Assembly: GCA_945837185.1 (NCBI GenBank)
Contig: CAMAMZ010000014.1
Span: forward strand, 1 to 21,730
Reading direction: 5' to 3'
Origin: an uncultured Bacteroidales bacterium
GTDB lineage: Bacteria > Bacteroidota > Bacteroidia > Bacteroidales > Bacteroidaceae
DNA length: 21,730 nucleotides
In this document: positions 13,834 through 21,730 of the stretch, piece by piece
How the letters are laid out: the number at the start of each line of letters is the position of its first letter
Position numbering within the stretch: the first letter of the stretch is position 1
The notes under the pieces: model-generated
Told to the model about the DNA's origin: nothing
What the model saw: the letters and a program-made list of their open reading frames with translations, nothing else
The model's database searches: none
Translations under genes and position numbers: made by a program

Positions 13834-16167
13834 ATGAACAAGAAACAAATCGCAATTGCAGCATTGGCCATGCTGACACTGCAAACAGTAGCGCAAACAC
13901 CGGCTACAAAGACGAGTTACGTAAATCCCATGATTGGAACAGGTGGTATGGGTCATACTTTCCCGGGAGCTTGTGCACCATTCGGTATTGTGCAGTTAAG
14001 TCCGGAAACCGACACCATTCCACAAAACGTGAACGGAGTGTATCAGAAAGAGGTGTATGCCTATTGTGCCGGCTATCAATATGACGACAAAACGATAGTG
14101 GGTTTCAGTCATACGCACTTAAGCGGTACGGGACACAGCGACCTGGGCGACATTCTCATCATGCCCCAGACAGGAAAGCTCCAACTGAACCCCGGTACGG
14201 CAGCCCGTCCTGACGACGGTTATCGCAGCCGTTTCTCCCACGAAACAGAAAAGGCTTCTGCCGGCTATTACGAGGTGACATTGGCCGACAATGGTGTCAA
14301 GGCACGCCTTACAGCCACCCCACGTGTGGGCATACATCAATATACCTTCCCACAGGGGCCCGACGCTCGTATCGTCATCGACCTTACGCATGGCATCTAC
14401 AACTATGATGGCAAAGTGCTTTGGAGCACCCTTCGCGTGGTGAACGACACGTTGCTTACGGGCTATCGCATCACCAACGGTTGGTCGCGTGCCAACTACA
14501 CTTATTTTGCCATTCAACTGAGCAAACCCATACAGAGCTACGGCTACCGCGACCGCGAGAAACCCAAATACAGAGGATTCTGGAGGAAGTTTGATATTTA
14601 CAACAACTTCCCTGAAATGGCTGGCGAGAAGATGGTGGCGTTCTTCAACTTCGACAACAGCAACCGCACACCCCTCACCATCAAAGTGGCCCTATCGGCC
14701 GTAAGTACGGAGGGTGCACTCAAAAACCTCAAGGCTGAAGCAGCAGGTCTTTCTTTCGAACAAGCATTGGCACGCACCCAGCAGGCATGGGAAAAAGAAC
14801 TCTCCTGCTTAGATTGCGAGGGTAATGCCGACCAGAAAGCCATGATCTACACGTCGCTCTACCACACGATGATCAACCCGTCTATCTATATGGATGTCGA
14901 CAGGAAATACCGTGGTGTGGATGGTGAGATTCATGAAGCCAAGGACTTTGACAACTATACCATTTTCTCTGTGTGGGACACCTATCGCGCACAGCATCCT
15001 TTCCTGCAACTGGTCAAGCCCGACCGCAACTTGAACATGGTGAAATCGATGATTGCCCACCAACAGCAGAATCGTATCGGCATGCTTCCGGTGTGGAGTT
15101 TGATGGGTAATGAAGGATGGTGTATGACGGGCTACCATGCGGTGACCGTTGTGGCCGACGCTTTGGTGAAAGGGGCACAGCTCAATGTGAAGGAAGCATT
15201 GAAAGCAATGGACGAGACTGCCAACTGCAAGTATTTCCCCAATGTCGAGAACTACAAACGGTTGGGCTATGCTCCTTATGACAACGACAAGACAGCGGCC
15301 AGCAACACGCTCGAATACTCTTTTGACGACTGGACGATTTATGCTGCCGCAAAGAAGGTGGGTGATGAGGCGTTGGCTGCCCAATATGCAAAGCGTGCCC
15401 TCTTTTATCGCAACACCTTCGACAAGAAGGTGGGATTTGCTTCACCCCGCTATGCCGATGGTACTTTCAAGAATGACCTCGACCCCTACCAAACCTATAA
15501 CGAAGGGTTTATAGAGGGTAATTCCTGGAACTTCACCTTCCAAGTGCCACAAGACATCTATGGTTTGATGAACCTGATGGGTGGCGAGAAAGTGATGCAG
15601 GCCAAACTGGACGAACTGTTCCAGATGGATTTGCCCGAGAAGTATTACGTGGATAATGAGGACATCACGCACGAGTGCCTCGTGGGCGGATATGTGCATG
15701 GCAATGAACCCAGTCACCATGTGCCTTACATGTATGCCTGGACCTCTGCTCCCTGGAAGACGCAGAAGTGGATGCGCACCATCATGAACCAGATGTACAA
15801 GAACGATATTCGTGGTTTGGGAGGCAATGACGACTGCGGACAGATGTCGGCATGGTATATATTCTCGGCCATGGGCTTCTATCCCGTATGCCCTGGTAGC
15901 GACCAGTATGTGATTGGCGCACCCTATCTGCCTTCTATGAAACTCACGCTACCCAACGGCAATGCCATCCAGGTGAAGGCACCCAAGGTGAGCGACACCA
16001 ACCGTTATGTGCAGAAAATACTTGTCAACGGCAAACCCTATAGCAAGACATATTTCACCCATAACCAACTCACGGCAGGAATAACCATTGAGTATGTGAT
16101 GGGCAGCAAACCCAATAAAAAATGGGGTACCGCAAAGGCAGACAAGCCCTATTCGATGACTGAATAA
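13834..16167 (+). CDS. GH92 family alpha-mannosidase
   Basis: This is a secreted glycoside hydrolase of 777 residues with signal peptide MNKKQIAIAALAMLTLQTVAQ. Family 92 enzymes are Ca2+-dependent exo-alpha-mannosidases (mostly alpha-1,2 or alpha-1,3) acting on N-glycans or yeast mannan. The N-terminal YVNPMIGTGGMGHTFPGA and FGIVQLSPETD, the loop HGNEPSHH (622-629, E625 the likely general acid), and GGNDDCGQMSAWY (664 onward, D666/D667 near the catalytic base and metal site) are all hallmark segments. No lipobox cysteine follows the signal, so the enzyme is probably periplasmic. Linkage specificity cannot be read from sequence. The downstream GH28-like gene starts on the last base of its stop (TAATG). 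Confidence 0.95.
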   Translation: MNKKQIAIAALAMLTLQTVAQTPATKTSYVNPMIGTGGMGHTFPGACAPFGIVQLSPETDTIPQNVNGVYQKEVYAYCAGYQYDDKTIVGFSHTHLSGTGHSDLGDILIMPQTGKLQLNPGTAARPDDGYRSRFSHETEKASAGYYEVTLADNGVKARLTATPRVGIHQYTFPQGPDARIVIDLTHGIYNYDGKVLWSTLRVVNDTLLTGYRITNGWSRANYTYFAIQLSKPIQSYGYRDREKPKYRGFWRKFDIYNNFPEMAGEKMVAFFNFDNSNRTPLTIKVALSAVSTEGALKNLKAEAAGLSFEQALARTQQAWEKELSCLDCEGNADQKAMIYTSLYHTMINPSIYMDVDRKYRGVDGEIHEAKDFDNYTIFSVWDTYRAQHPFLQLVKPDRNLNMVKSMIAHQQQNRIGMLPVWSLMGNEGWCMTGYHAVTVVADALVKGAQLNVKEALKAMDETANCKYFPNVENYKRLGYAPYDNDKTAASNTLEYSFDDWTIYAAAKKVGDEALAAQYAKRALFYRNTFDKKVGFASPRYADGTFKNDLDPYQTYNEGFIEGNSWNFTFQVPQDIYGLMNLMGGEKVMQAKLDELFQMDLPEKYYVDNEDITHECLVGGYVHGNEPSHHVPYMYAWTSAPWKTQKWMRTIMNQMYKNDIRGLGGNDDCGQMSAWYIFSAMGFYPVCPGSDQYVIGAPYLPSMKLTLPNGNAIQVKAPKVSDTNRYVQKILVNGKPYSKTYFTHNQLTAGITIEYVMGSKPNKKWGTAKADKPYSMTE

Positions 16168-17450
16168 TGAACTTAATTTTATCTGTATTAGTAAGTGTCC
16201 TCTCCTTCGGAGCTGTAGGCGACGGGGCGACGGACAACACAGAAGCCATTAACCGTGCTATCGCCCATTGCGCTCTGCAAGGCGGTGGCACGGTAAGTGT
16301 TCCACAAGGTGTATTCGTAACGGGTACGGTATATCTGAAGAGCCATGTCATGTTGCGGTTAGAGGCGGGAGCCACCTTGAAGGGCACGCAACAGCTGGAT
16401 GCCTATCAGCCGCTGCGCACCACGCGCAACCTTTCGGCCTATGAGAGCGGACAGGGCACGGTAAACTACAATAGTGCCACCGACCCTGAATGGTCGAGGG
16501 CCATGATATTGGGTATCGACGTGCACCATTGTGGCATTGAAGGCGAAGGCTGTATTGATGGCAACGATGTGCGCAACCCGAAAGGCGAAGAGTCTATGCG
16601 TGGACCCCATACCGTGCTCCTTGCCGGATGCAGCAACCTGCGCTTTCAAGACTTTAAGGTAGTGCGTTCGGCCAATTATGCCTTTCTGGCTTATCTCATA
16701 GACGACACGGTATTCAAGAACCTGCATATTACCGGTGGCTGGGATGGTATTCACATCCGTGGCAGCAAGCGTACACGGATTCAAGACTGTGTCATGCACA
16801 CGGGCGATGATGCCATTGCCGGTGGCTACTGGGAAAAGATGACGATTAGCCATTGCACGCTCAACTCTTCCTGCAACGGTATTCGTATGATCATGCCTTC
16901 GCAACATGTTCTGGTGAGCGATTGTCATATCTATGGCCCTGGCACCGAGAAACATATCACATCGGGCAAGACCTCATCAGATGCGGCCATCAACCTCGAA
17001 CCAGGGGCATGGGGTAAGGCTCCCGGAAGGATTGATGATTTCGTGATACGACGTGTGAAGGCAGAACGTGTGCTCACCCCCCTATCCGTAACATTGGGCG
17101 ATGACAATTCGGCGGGCAAGATTCTTGTGGAAGACCTTGTGGCCCGTGGCATTACCCGCATGGCCCTTTCTGTGAAGACATGGGGAAGTGCCCCCACCGA
17201 CAAGGTAGTGATAAGGCGTGCCGACCTGCAGTTTACAGGCATCGACGACCCGCAGCTTCCTGCTTGGTTCAAAGACAAATCCTTCAGTCAATGGCCGGTA
17301 TTCCCCTCTTGGGGCATGTTCTTCCGTCACGTTCGCCAACTTGTTTTAGACGATGTGCGCATCTCCTACACAGGAAAAGATTATCGGGAGCCCATCATTC
17401 TCGACCAAGTGACCCGACACAAAGGTTTAAACAAAGTGCAAATTAACTAA
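16167..17450 (+). CDS. GH28-like right-handed beta-helix protein
   Basis: The 427-residue protein has the pectin-lyase-like beta-helix fold. The N-terminal segment FGAVGDGATDNTEAINRAI and the coil-to-coil repeats (for example GGWDGIHIRGSKRTRIQDC and HTGDDAIAGGYW) are those of the polygalacturonase (GH28)/pectate lyase superfamily. D193, D214 and D215 are in place of the catalytic aspartates, but the canonical Gly-His-Gly is replaced by SCNGIRM (N237), so activity may differ from classical polygalacturonase. The N-terminus is only MNLILSVLVSV before the fold begins. A TGA at 16161-16163 in the same frame rules out an upstream extension, so export is uncertain. The start overlaps the GH92 stop by one base, which implies coupled translation. 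Confidence 0.8.
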   Translation: MNLILSVLVSVLSFGAVGDGATDNTEAINRAIAHCALQGGGTVSVPQGVFVTGTVYLKSHVMLRLEAGATLKGTQQLDAYQPLRTTRNLSAYESGQGTVNYNSATDPEWSRAMILGIDVHHCGIEGEGCIDGNDVRNPKGEESMRGPHTVLLAGCSNLRFQDFKVVRSANYAFLAYLIDDTVFKNLHITGGWDGIHIRGSKRTRIQDCVMHTGDDAIAGGYWEKMTISHCTLNSSCNGIRMIMPSQHVLVSDCHIYGPGTEKHITSGKTSSDAAINLEPGAWGKAPGRIDDFVIRRVKAERVLTPLSVTLGDDNSAGKILVEDLVARGITRMALSVKTWGSAPTDKVVIRRADLQFTGIDDPQLPAWFKDKSFSQWPVFPSWGMFFRHVRQLVLDDVRISYTGKDYREPIILDQVTRHKGLNKVQIN

Positions 17451-17454
17451 GGCT

Positions 17455-18297
17455 ATGAATACGATTTGGATTGTTCTTCCCATTCTCACCCTTTTGATGT
17501 TTGAACTGGGACTCACATTGCGACCAGCCGATTTCAGTAGGTTCAAGACAGCCCCCCTACCCATCCTCACGGGTCTTTTCGGACAGCTTGTCATTCTGCC
17601 CCTCATTGCGTTTTTCGTGTGCCACCTCTTTCAACTGCCACCCTATTTTGCCATCGGCATCATGCTCATAGCCTGCTCTCCGGGCGGCAGCTCGTCGAAC
17701 GTGTTCTCTATGGTGGCCAAAGGCGACCTGGCACTGTCGGTATCGCTCACCACCTTCAGCAGTCTCCTTACGCTCATCACCCTCCCTTTCCTGATGCAGC
17801 TGTCAACCCGTTATTTTGGAGCCGCCACCACCATTCATCTTCCCGTGGGCAACCTGCTGGTGCAGAACCTTGCACTTATGTTGCTACCCATCATGGCTGG
17901 CATTGCCATGCGGCATTACAAACCCTCGTGGGCACAAGCCATCCATCAGGTGCTGGGCAAGATAGCCTTTTTTGCCCTCCTCTTCCTCGCCACGGTATTC
18001 TTTATTCAACACCGCCAAACCATAGCGGCCAACTACCAACAGCTCGGTGCCTGTATCACCTTGCTCATCCTGTTGTCTACCAGTTGCGGAGGATTGCTTG
18101 CCAAGGCCGTGAAACTCAATAAACAGCAACAGCGCACTTTGGTGATTGAGGTGGGCATGCAGAATGCAGCACAAGCCATAGCGGTGGCATCCAGCCCATT
18201 CGTTTTCAACAACGATTTGATTGCCATTCCTGCCATCATCTATGCCCTGATGATGAATGTCATCCTGCTTATCTATGTACAAGTAATCAAGAAATAG
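17455..18297 (+). CDS. BASS family (bile acid:sodium symporter-like) transporter
   Basis: This inner-membrane secondary transporter has 280 residues and about nine hydrophobic helices. The diagnostic crossover motifs are ACSPGGSSSNVFS with KGDLALSVSLTTFSSLLTL in the first repeat and EVGMQNAAQAIAVASSPF in the second. These form the Na+ and substrate sites in this superfamily. Members carry bile acids, pantothenate/ketopantoate or other organic anions; the substrate here is unknown. It starts four bases after the GH28-like gene and ends four bases before the next start, so it is part of the same transcript. A sugar-acid role would fit the neighbourhood but has no direct support. Confidence 0.9.
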   Translation: MNTIWIVLPILTLLMFELGLTLRPADFSRFKTAPLPILTGLFGQLVILPLIAFFVCHLFQLPPYFAIGIMLIACSPGGSSSNVFSMVAKGDLALSVSLTTFSSLLTLITLPFLMQLSTRYFGAATTIHLPVGNLLVQNLALMLLPIMAGIAMRHYKPSWAQAIHQVLGKIAFFALLFLATVFFIQHRQTIAANYQQLGACITLLILLSTSCGGLLAKAVKLNKQQQRTLVIEVGMQNAAQAIAVASSPFVFNNDLIAIPAIIYALMMNVILLIYVQVIKK

Positions 18298-18301
18298 CGA
18301 T

Positions 18302-19105
18302 ATGCCTATTGTCGAAATACAATCTTTGAACGACCCTGCCTTGCAGGTGTATGCCCATCTCACCGAGGCACAACTGCGCAACCGTCTGCACCCCACACAG
18401 GGGCTTTTCATTGCAGAAAGTCCTAAGGTGATTAGGGTGGCTCTCAATGCCGGCTACGAGCCATTGTCGTTGCTTTGTGAGGCAAGGCATATTGATGGCG
18501 ACGCAAAGGACATCATCGACCGTATTGGGGATGTGCCTGTGTACACAGGCGAAAGGGCGATGCTTGCCTCACTCACGGGTTATACGCTGACAAGAGGTGT
18601 ATTGTGCGCAATGCGCCGCAAAACATTGCCTTCCTTGGAAAGCATCTGTCGGCAGGCTCATCGGTTGGTGGTGATTCATGGCGTTACCGATACAACAAAC
18701 ATTGGGGCCATATTCCGTTCAGCAGCGGCTTTGGGTATTGACGGTGTGCTCCTCACACACGATTCATGCGACCCCTTGAACAGAAGGGCTGTACGCGTAT
18801 CCATGGGCTCTGTGTTCCTCTTGCCTTGGACATGGTTGGAGGAACCTCTTGCAGCACTCCACACTTATGGTTTCCGCACGGTGGCCATGGCGCTTACCGA
18901 GAACTCGACGACGCTCGACGATGCATGTCTCTTGCAGGAACCCAAACTGGCCATTATCATGGGCACCGAGGGTGATGGCTTACCCATGCAAGCCATTGCC
19001 AACTCCGACTATGTGGTGCGCATTCCTATGGCACATGGCGTTGACTCGCTCAATGTGGCGGCTGCTTCGGCCGTAGCTTTTTGGCAACTCAGATATACGA
19101 AATAA
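18302..19105 (+). CDS. SpoU/TrmH-type RNA 2'-O-methyltransferase
   Basis: This SPOUT-fold enzyme transfers methyl from S-adenosylmethionine to a ribose 2'-OH in rRNA or tRNA. The 267 residues comprise an N-terminal substrate-binding domain (LRNRLHPTQGLFIAESPKVI near residues 25-45) and the C-terminal catalytic domain with SpoU motif 1 TTNIGAIFRSAAALGIDG, motif 2 AIIMGTEGDGLP and motif 3 HGVDSLNVAAASAVAF. The target nucleotide cannot be inferred. It lies four bases after the BASS gene and 16 bases before the S9 peptidase gene, so it is likely cotranscribed with functionally unrelated neighbours. Confidence 0.93.
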   Translation: MPIVEIQSLNDPALQVYAHLTEAQLRNRLHPTQGLFIAESPKVIRVALNAGYEPLSLLCEARHIDGDAKDIIDRIGDVPVYTGERAMLASLTGYTLTRGVLCAMRRKTLPSLESICRQAHRLVVIHGVTDTTNIGAIFRSAAALGIDGVLLTHDSCDPLNRRAVRVSMGSVFLLPWTWLEEPLAALHTYGFRTVAMALTENSTTLDDACLLQEPKLAIIMGTEGDGLPMQAIANSDYVVRIPMAHGVDSLNVAAASAVAFWQLRYTK

Positions 19106-19121
19106 AAACTATTAAAAAAAA

Positions 19122-21581
19122 ATGAGAACTTTCAAAAGATTATTCGCTTTGATGGTAGCTGCCACAAGCATCGCTGCTGGCATGGCTACCGAGGTAAGGG
19201 TAACACAATTCAACTACACGGGGCCATTCCTCATACCCAACCCTATCATGATCGACAGCGTGGGATTTACCCAAAAGAAATTTGCCATTGAGTCGGTACT
19301 CGATGCCAATTCCTATGCACGACAAGTGACTACGGCTACAACCTATTCCGGAGAACTCTTGCCCGGCTGCACACAAGGAAACGCACTTCATTTCCTGCGC
19401 TTTACAGTAGAGAACACAAACTATGCCAAGGCTACCTTCAAACTGAAGCACCTGAAGCATTACAAACTCTACATCGACGACAAACCTGCTTCGGCCAATC
19501 AGGAAACAGCATTGGAACCGAAAACGCACGAGGTGGTAATCAAATATCTGTCGCAACCTCAGGATCAAGACAGCTTGTTTGTGGCCATCGATTGTGGGCA
19601 ACCGCTGAAAATAGGCATGGGCAACGAGAAGCAGCTTTATTCCATGCAGCGCCTCATGACAGGCAAGCGCATCTATGGCGTGCAGCTTTCACCCAGCGGG
19701 CGGTATCTCATCACCACGAGCTACGACACCCAAACCGACGGACGTACAAACTGGCGTTATGAGCTGAGCGACTGCAAAACGGGCAACAAGATACTCGAAA
19801 CCGACGAACAGATTCATTGGATGCCGCAAGAAGACGCCTATTACGTTCAACGGAAGAATCCTGACGGTGTTTGCATCTTGGTAACCGACATGGCAAATGG
19901 CAAGCAGCGTGTGCTGGCTGAGCGTCTGCCCGATGCCTATGTGAGCATAGCTCCCAATGCACGCTTCCTGATTCTTACAAAAAACAACCAGGGACCCACA
20001 GACGACAAGGATGTGCACGAGATTGTTGACCCTGACGACCGCCAAGCCAGATGGCGCAACCGCAGTTCGCTCTATCATTATGATATTGCCACAGGGGTAT
20101 GTCGCCCGCTCACCTTCGGCTTTCACAACGCCAACCTCCTCGACATTGCTCCCGACAACGAGAGTGTGCTGTTCACCACCAATTACCGACGCCTTACAGC
20201 ACGTCCCACAACCCTATCGTCGCTCTACCGACTGCATCTTTCTACCATGAAGGTAGACACCTTGGTGCGTGACGATGGATTCCTGCAAAGTGCCTGCTTC
20301 TCTGCCGATGGAGCTTATGTCATCCTCCATGGTTCACCCGAATGCCTGGAAGGTATTGGAAAGAATGTGCCCGAAGGTTGTATTCCCAACGCCTACGACT
20401 ACCAACTCTTCTCCATCCATCTCGCCACAGGACAAAAGCGTGCCCTCACACGCGACTTCAATCCTTCGGTCAACTGGTATGAGGTGAACCGTTATGACGG
20501 GAAACTCTATTTCACAGCGGAAGATTATGATTATGTTCACCTATACCGCATGGACATCAAGAACGGTAAGATTGAGCAGATTCCTGTGCCCGAAGACTTG
20601 GTGAACAGCGTTGCCCTCGCAGAGAAAGCACCGCTCATGGTTTGGGTTGGCAATGGGGCCAGCAATGCCGACCGCATGTATAGCCTTTCTACCACTAACC
20701 GCAAATCGACCTTGCTGCACGACTATCATGCCGACCGTATGGGCAACATACAATTGGGAACCTGTGAGGCATGGAACTTCACAGCGTCGAGAGGTGACAC
20801 TATTTATGGCCGCTACTACTTACCGCCCTATTTCGATGCTACGAAGAAATATCCTCTCATCGTATATTATTACGGTGGCTGCTCACCCACAGAGCGCCGT
20901 TTGGAAACACACTATCCGCCCCATATTTATGCCGCACAAGGCTATGTGGTGTATGTAATCAATCCGAGTGGTGCCACGGGCTTCGGACAGGAATTTTCTG
21001 CCCGCCACGTGAACACAGCAGGCAAGGGTGTGGCTGACGACATCATAGAAGGCACCCGTCGTTTTGCTGCTGAACACCCCTTCATCAACGACAAGAAGAT
21101 TGGGTGCATCGGTGCTTCCTATGGCGGTTTCATGACACAATATCTGCAAACCCAAACCGATTTGTTTGCCGCTGCCATATCACATGCAGGCATCAGTAAC
21201 CACACCAGTTATTGGGGCGAAGGAAACTGGGGCTATTCCTACGGTGAGGTTTATATGGCCGACAGCTATCCTTGGAAAGACCGACAGTTGTTTGTTGATC
21301 AGAGTCCGCTCTTTAACGTCGACAAAATCCACACGCCCATCCTCTTCCTGCATGGAACGGCAGACACCAACGTGCCTATAGGCGAAAGCATTCAAATGTA
21401 TACGGCACTCAAGCTCTTGGGAAGAGAAGCTGCATTTGTGATGGTTGAAGGGGAGAACCATGGCATCCAGAATTTCCACAAACGCATCAAATGGCAGAAC
21501 ACCATCTTTGCCTGGTTTGCCAAGTGGTTGAAGGACGACGACTCATGGTGGAAGGCTATCTATAAGCCCAAGAACCTATAG
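19122..21581 (+). CDS. Secreted S9 family peptidase (dipeptidyl peptidase IV-like)
   Basis: This 819-residue serine peptidase has signal peptide MRTFKRLFALMVAATSIAAG. Residues about 160-520 form the beta-propeller seen in S9 peptidases, with repeated strand motifs such as SPSGRYLITTSYD and DIAPDNESVLFTT. The C-terminal alpha/beta-hydrolase domain carries the triad S666 (GASYGGF), D748 (HGTADTNVP) and H780 (GENHGI). Enzymes of this type in Bacteroidales release dipeptides, often after proline, in the periplasm. The substrate preference here is unverified. An A-rich stretch (19105-19121) precedes the ATG. It closes the plus-strand run that began with GH92; a weak 6-bp hairpin (ACCTAT/ATAGGT, 21574-21591) spans its stop codon. 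Confidence 0.93.
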   Translation: MRTFKRLFALMVAATSIAAGMATEVRVTQFNYTGPFLIPNPIMIDSVGFTQKKFAIESVLDANSYARQVTTATTYSGELLPGCTQGNALHFLRFTVENTNYAKATFKLKHLKHYKLYIDDKPASANQETALEPKTHEVVIKYLSQPQDQDSLFVAIDCGQPLKIGMGNEKQLYSMQRLMTGKRIYGVQLSPSGRYLITTSYDTQTDGRTNWRYELSDCKTGNKILETDEQIHWMPQEDAYYVQRKNPDGVCILVTDMANGKQRVLAERLPDAYVSIAPNARFLILTKNNQGPTDDKDVHEIVDPDDRQARWRNRSSLYHYDIATGVCRPLTFGFHNANLLDIAPDNESVLFTTNYRRLTARPTTLSSLYRLHLSTMKVDTLVRDDGFLQSACFSADGAYVILHGSPECLEGIGKNVPEGCIPNAYDYQLFSIHLATGQKRALTRDFNPSVNWYEVNRYDGKLYFTAEDYDYVHLYRMDIKNGKIEQIPVPEDLVNSVALAEKAPLMVWVGNGASNADRMYSLSTTNRKSTLLHDYHADRMGNIQLGTCEAWNFTASRGDTIYGRYYLPPYFDATKKYPLIVYYYGGCSPTERRLETHYPPHIYAAQGYVVYVINPSGATGFGQEFSARHVNTAGKGVADDIIEGTRRFAAEHPFINDKKIGCIGASYGGFMTQYLQTQTDLFAAAISHAGISNHTSYWGEGNWGYSYGEVYMADSYPWKDRQLFVDQSPLFNVDKIHTPILFLHGTADTNVPIGESIQMYTALKLLGREAAFVMVEGENHGIQNFHKRIKWQNTIFAWFAKWLKDDDSWWKAIYKPKNL

Positions 21582-21616
21582 CATGATAGGTGTGATATAA
21601 AAAAACGATGGAAAGA

Positions 21617-21648
21617 TTTGCATATATCACTAAAATCAGCTAACTTTG
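21617..21648 (+). promoter_or_regulatory. Bacteroidetes promoter of the tRNA-Pro gene
   Basis: TTTG (21617-21620) and TAACTTTG (21641-21648) are separated by 20 bases, a near-perfect match to the Bacteroidetes -33/-7 architecture. The tRNA begins 29 bases after the -7 element. Confidence 0.8.
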
Positions 21649-21677
21649 CACGCGAATTGAAAGAGAAGGCTTTCCTT

Positions 21678-21730
21678 CGGGGTGTAGCGCAGCCCGGTAG
21701 CGCTCCTGGTTTGGGACCAGGTGGTCGCAG
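21678..21730 (+). tRNA. tRNA-Pro(UGG), truncated by the window edge
   Basis: The acceptor strand CGGGGTG (21678-21684) is followed by TA and a D arm GCGC...GCGC (21687-21690 with 21700-21703). The anticodon arm is CCTGG/CCAGG (21705-21709, 21717-21721) with 7-base loop TTTGGGA, anticodon TGG at 21712-21714. The variable region and T arm begin at the edge. The 3' half and the CCA end lie beyond the window. Confidence 0.93.

Noticed and set aside
21574..21591. ACCTAT/ATAGGT hairpin at the end of the S9 peptidase gene as a terminator
   Set aside because: Only six AT-rich pairs and no T-tract; it overlaps the stop codon, so support is too weak for a feature of its own.

Overview
The window looks like chromosomal DNA from a Bacteroidota bacterium of the Prevotella/Segatella kind. 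The evidence is: a thrA / phosphoglycerate-mutase-like / thrC threonine operon; Bacteroidetes-type promoters (TAnnTTTG, once with a well-spaced TTTG upstream); poor Shine-Dalgarno sequences with A-rich starts; a Bacteroidetes 'putative porin'; a DUF4491 protein beside rlmH; and secreted GH92, GH28-like and S9 enzymes. The genus is an inference, since no rRNA is present. I see no phage, IS element, CRISPR array or toxin-antitoxin pair. The gene content is ordinary chromosomal metabolism and envelope function. The unusual features are mostly in the intergenic DNA.

Layout: 1-249 is non-coding and holds a GC-rich palindrome, then the thr promoter and a leader with two mutually exclusive hairpins and tiny reading frames. 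250-5325 is the threonine operon: aspartokinase/homoserine dehydrogenase, an apgM-like protein that is the likely homoserine kinase, and threonine synthase. 5311-5611 holds a degenerate ~26-bp tandem repeat array that starts in the tail of thrC, then a promoter and a second short repeat family. 5612-10104 is an envelope and quinone group: a secreted coiled-coil DUF4468-like protein, a 72-aa membrane protein, a putative porin and MenA. The last three are joined by overlapping stop/start codons. 10109-10279 is a second degenerate repeat array, which runs into the start codon of an HD-domain hydrolase (10268-10909). Two hairpin terminators follow, and the phosphoglucomutase gene converges from the minus strand (11134-12879).

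A divergent promoter region (12880-13013) then serves the phosphoglucomutase leftward and DUF4491-rlmH rightward. 13834-21581 is a tightly packed plus-strand run: GH92 alpha-mannosidase, GH28-like beta-helix protein, BASS-family transporter, SpoU-type RNA methyltransferase and S9 (DPP-IV-like) peptidase. It mixes polymer degradation, uptake and RNA modification with no SusC/SusD pair in view. The window ends inside a tRNA-Pro(UGG) gene with a textbook Bacteroidetes promoter.

No intergenic stretch exceeds 300 bases. The best candidates for something undescribed are the thr leader and the two related degenerate repeat arrays that abut or invade coding sequence.
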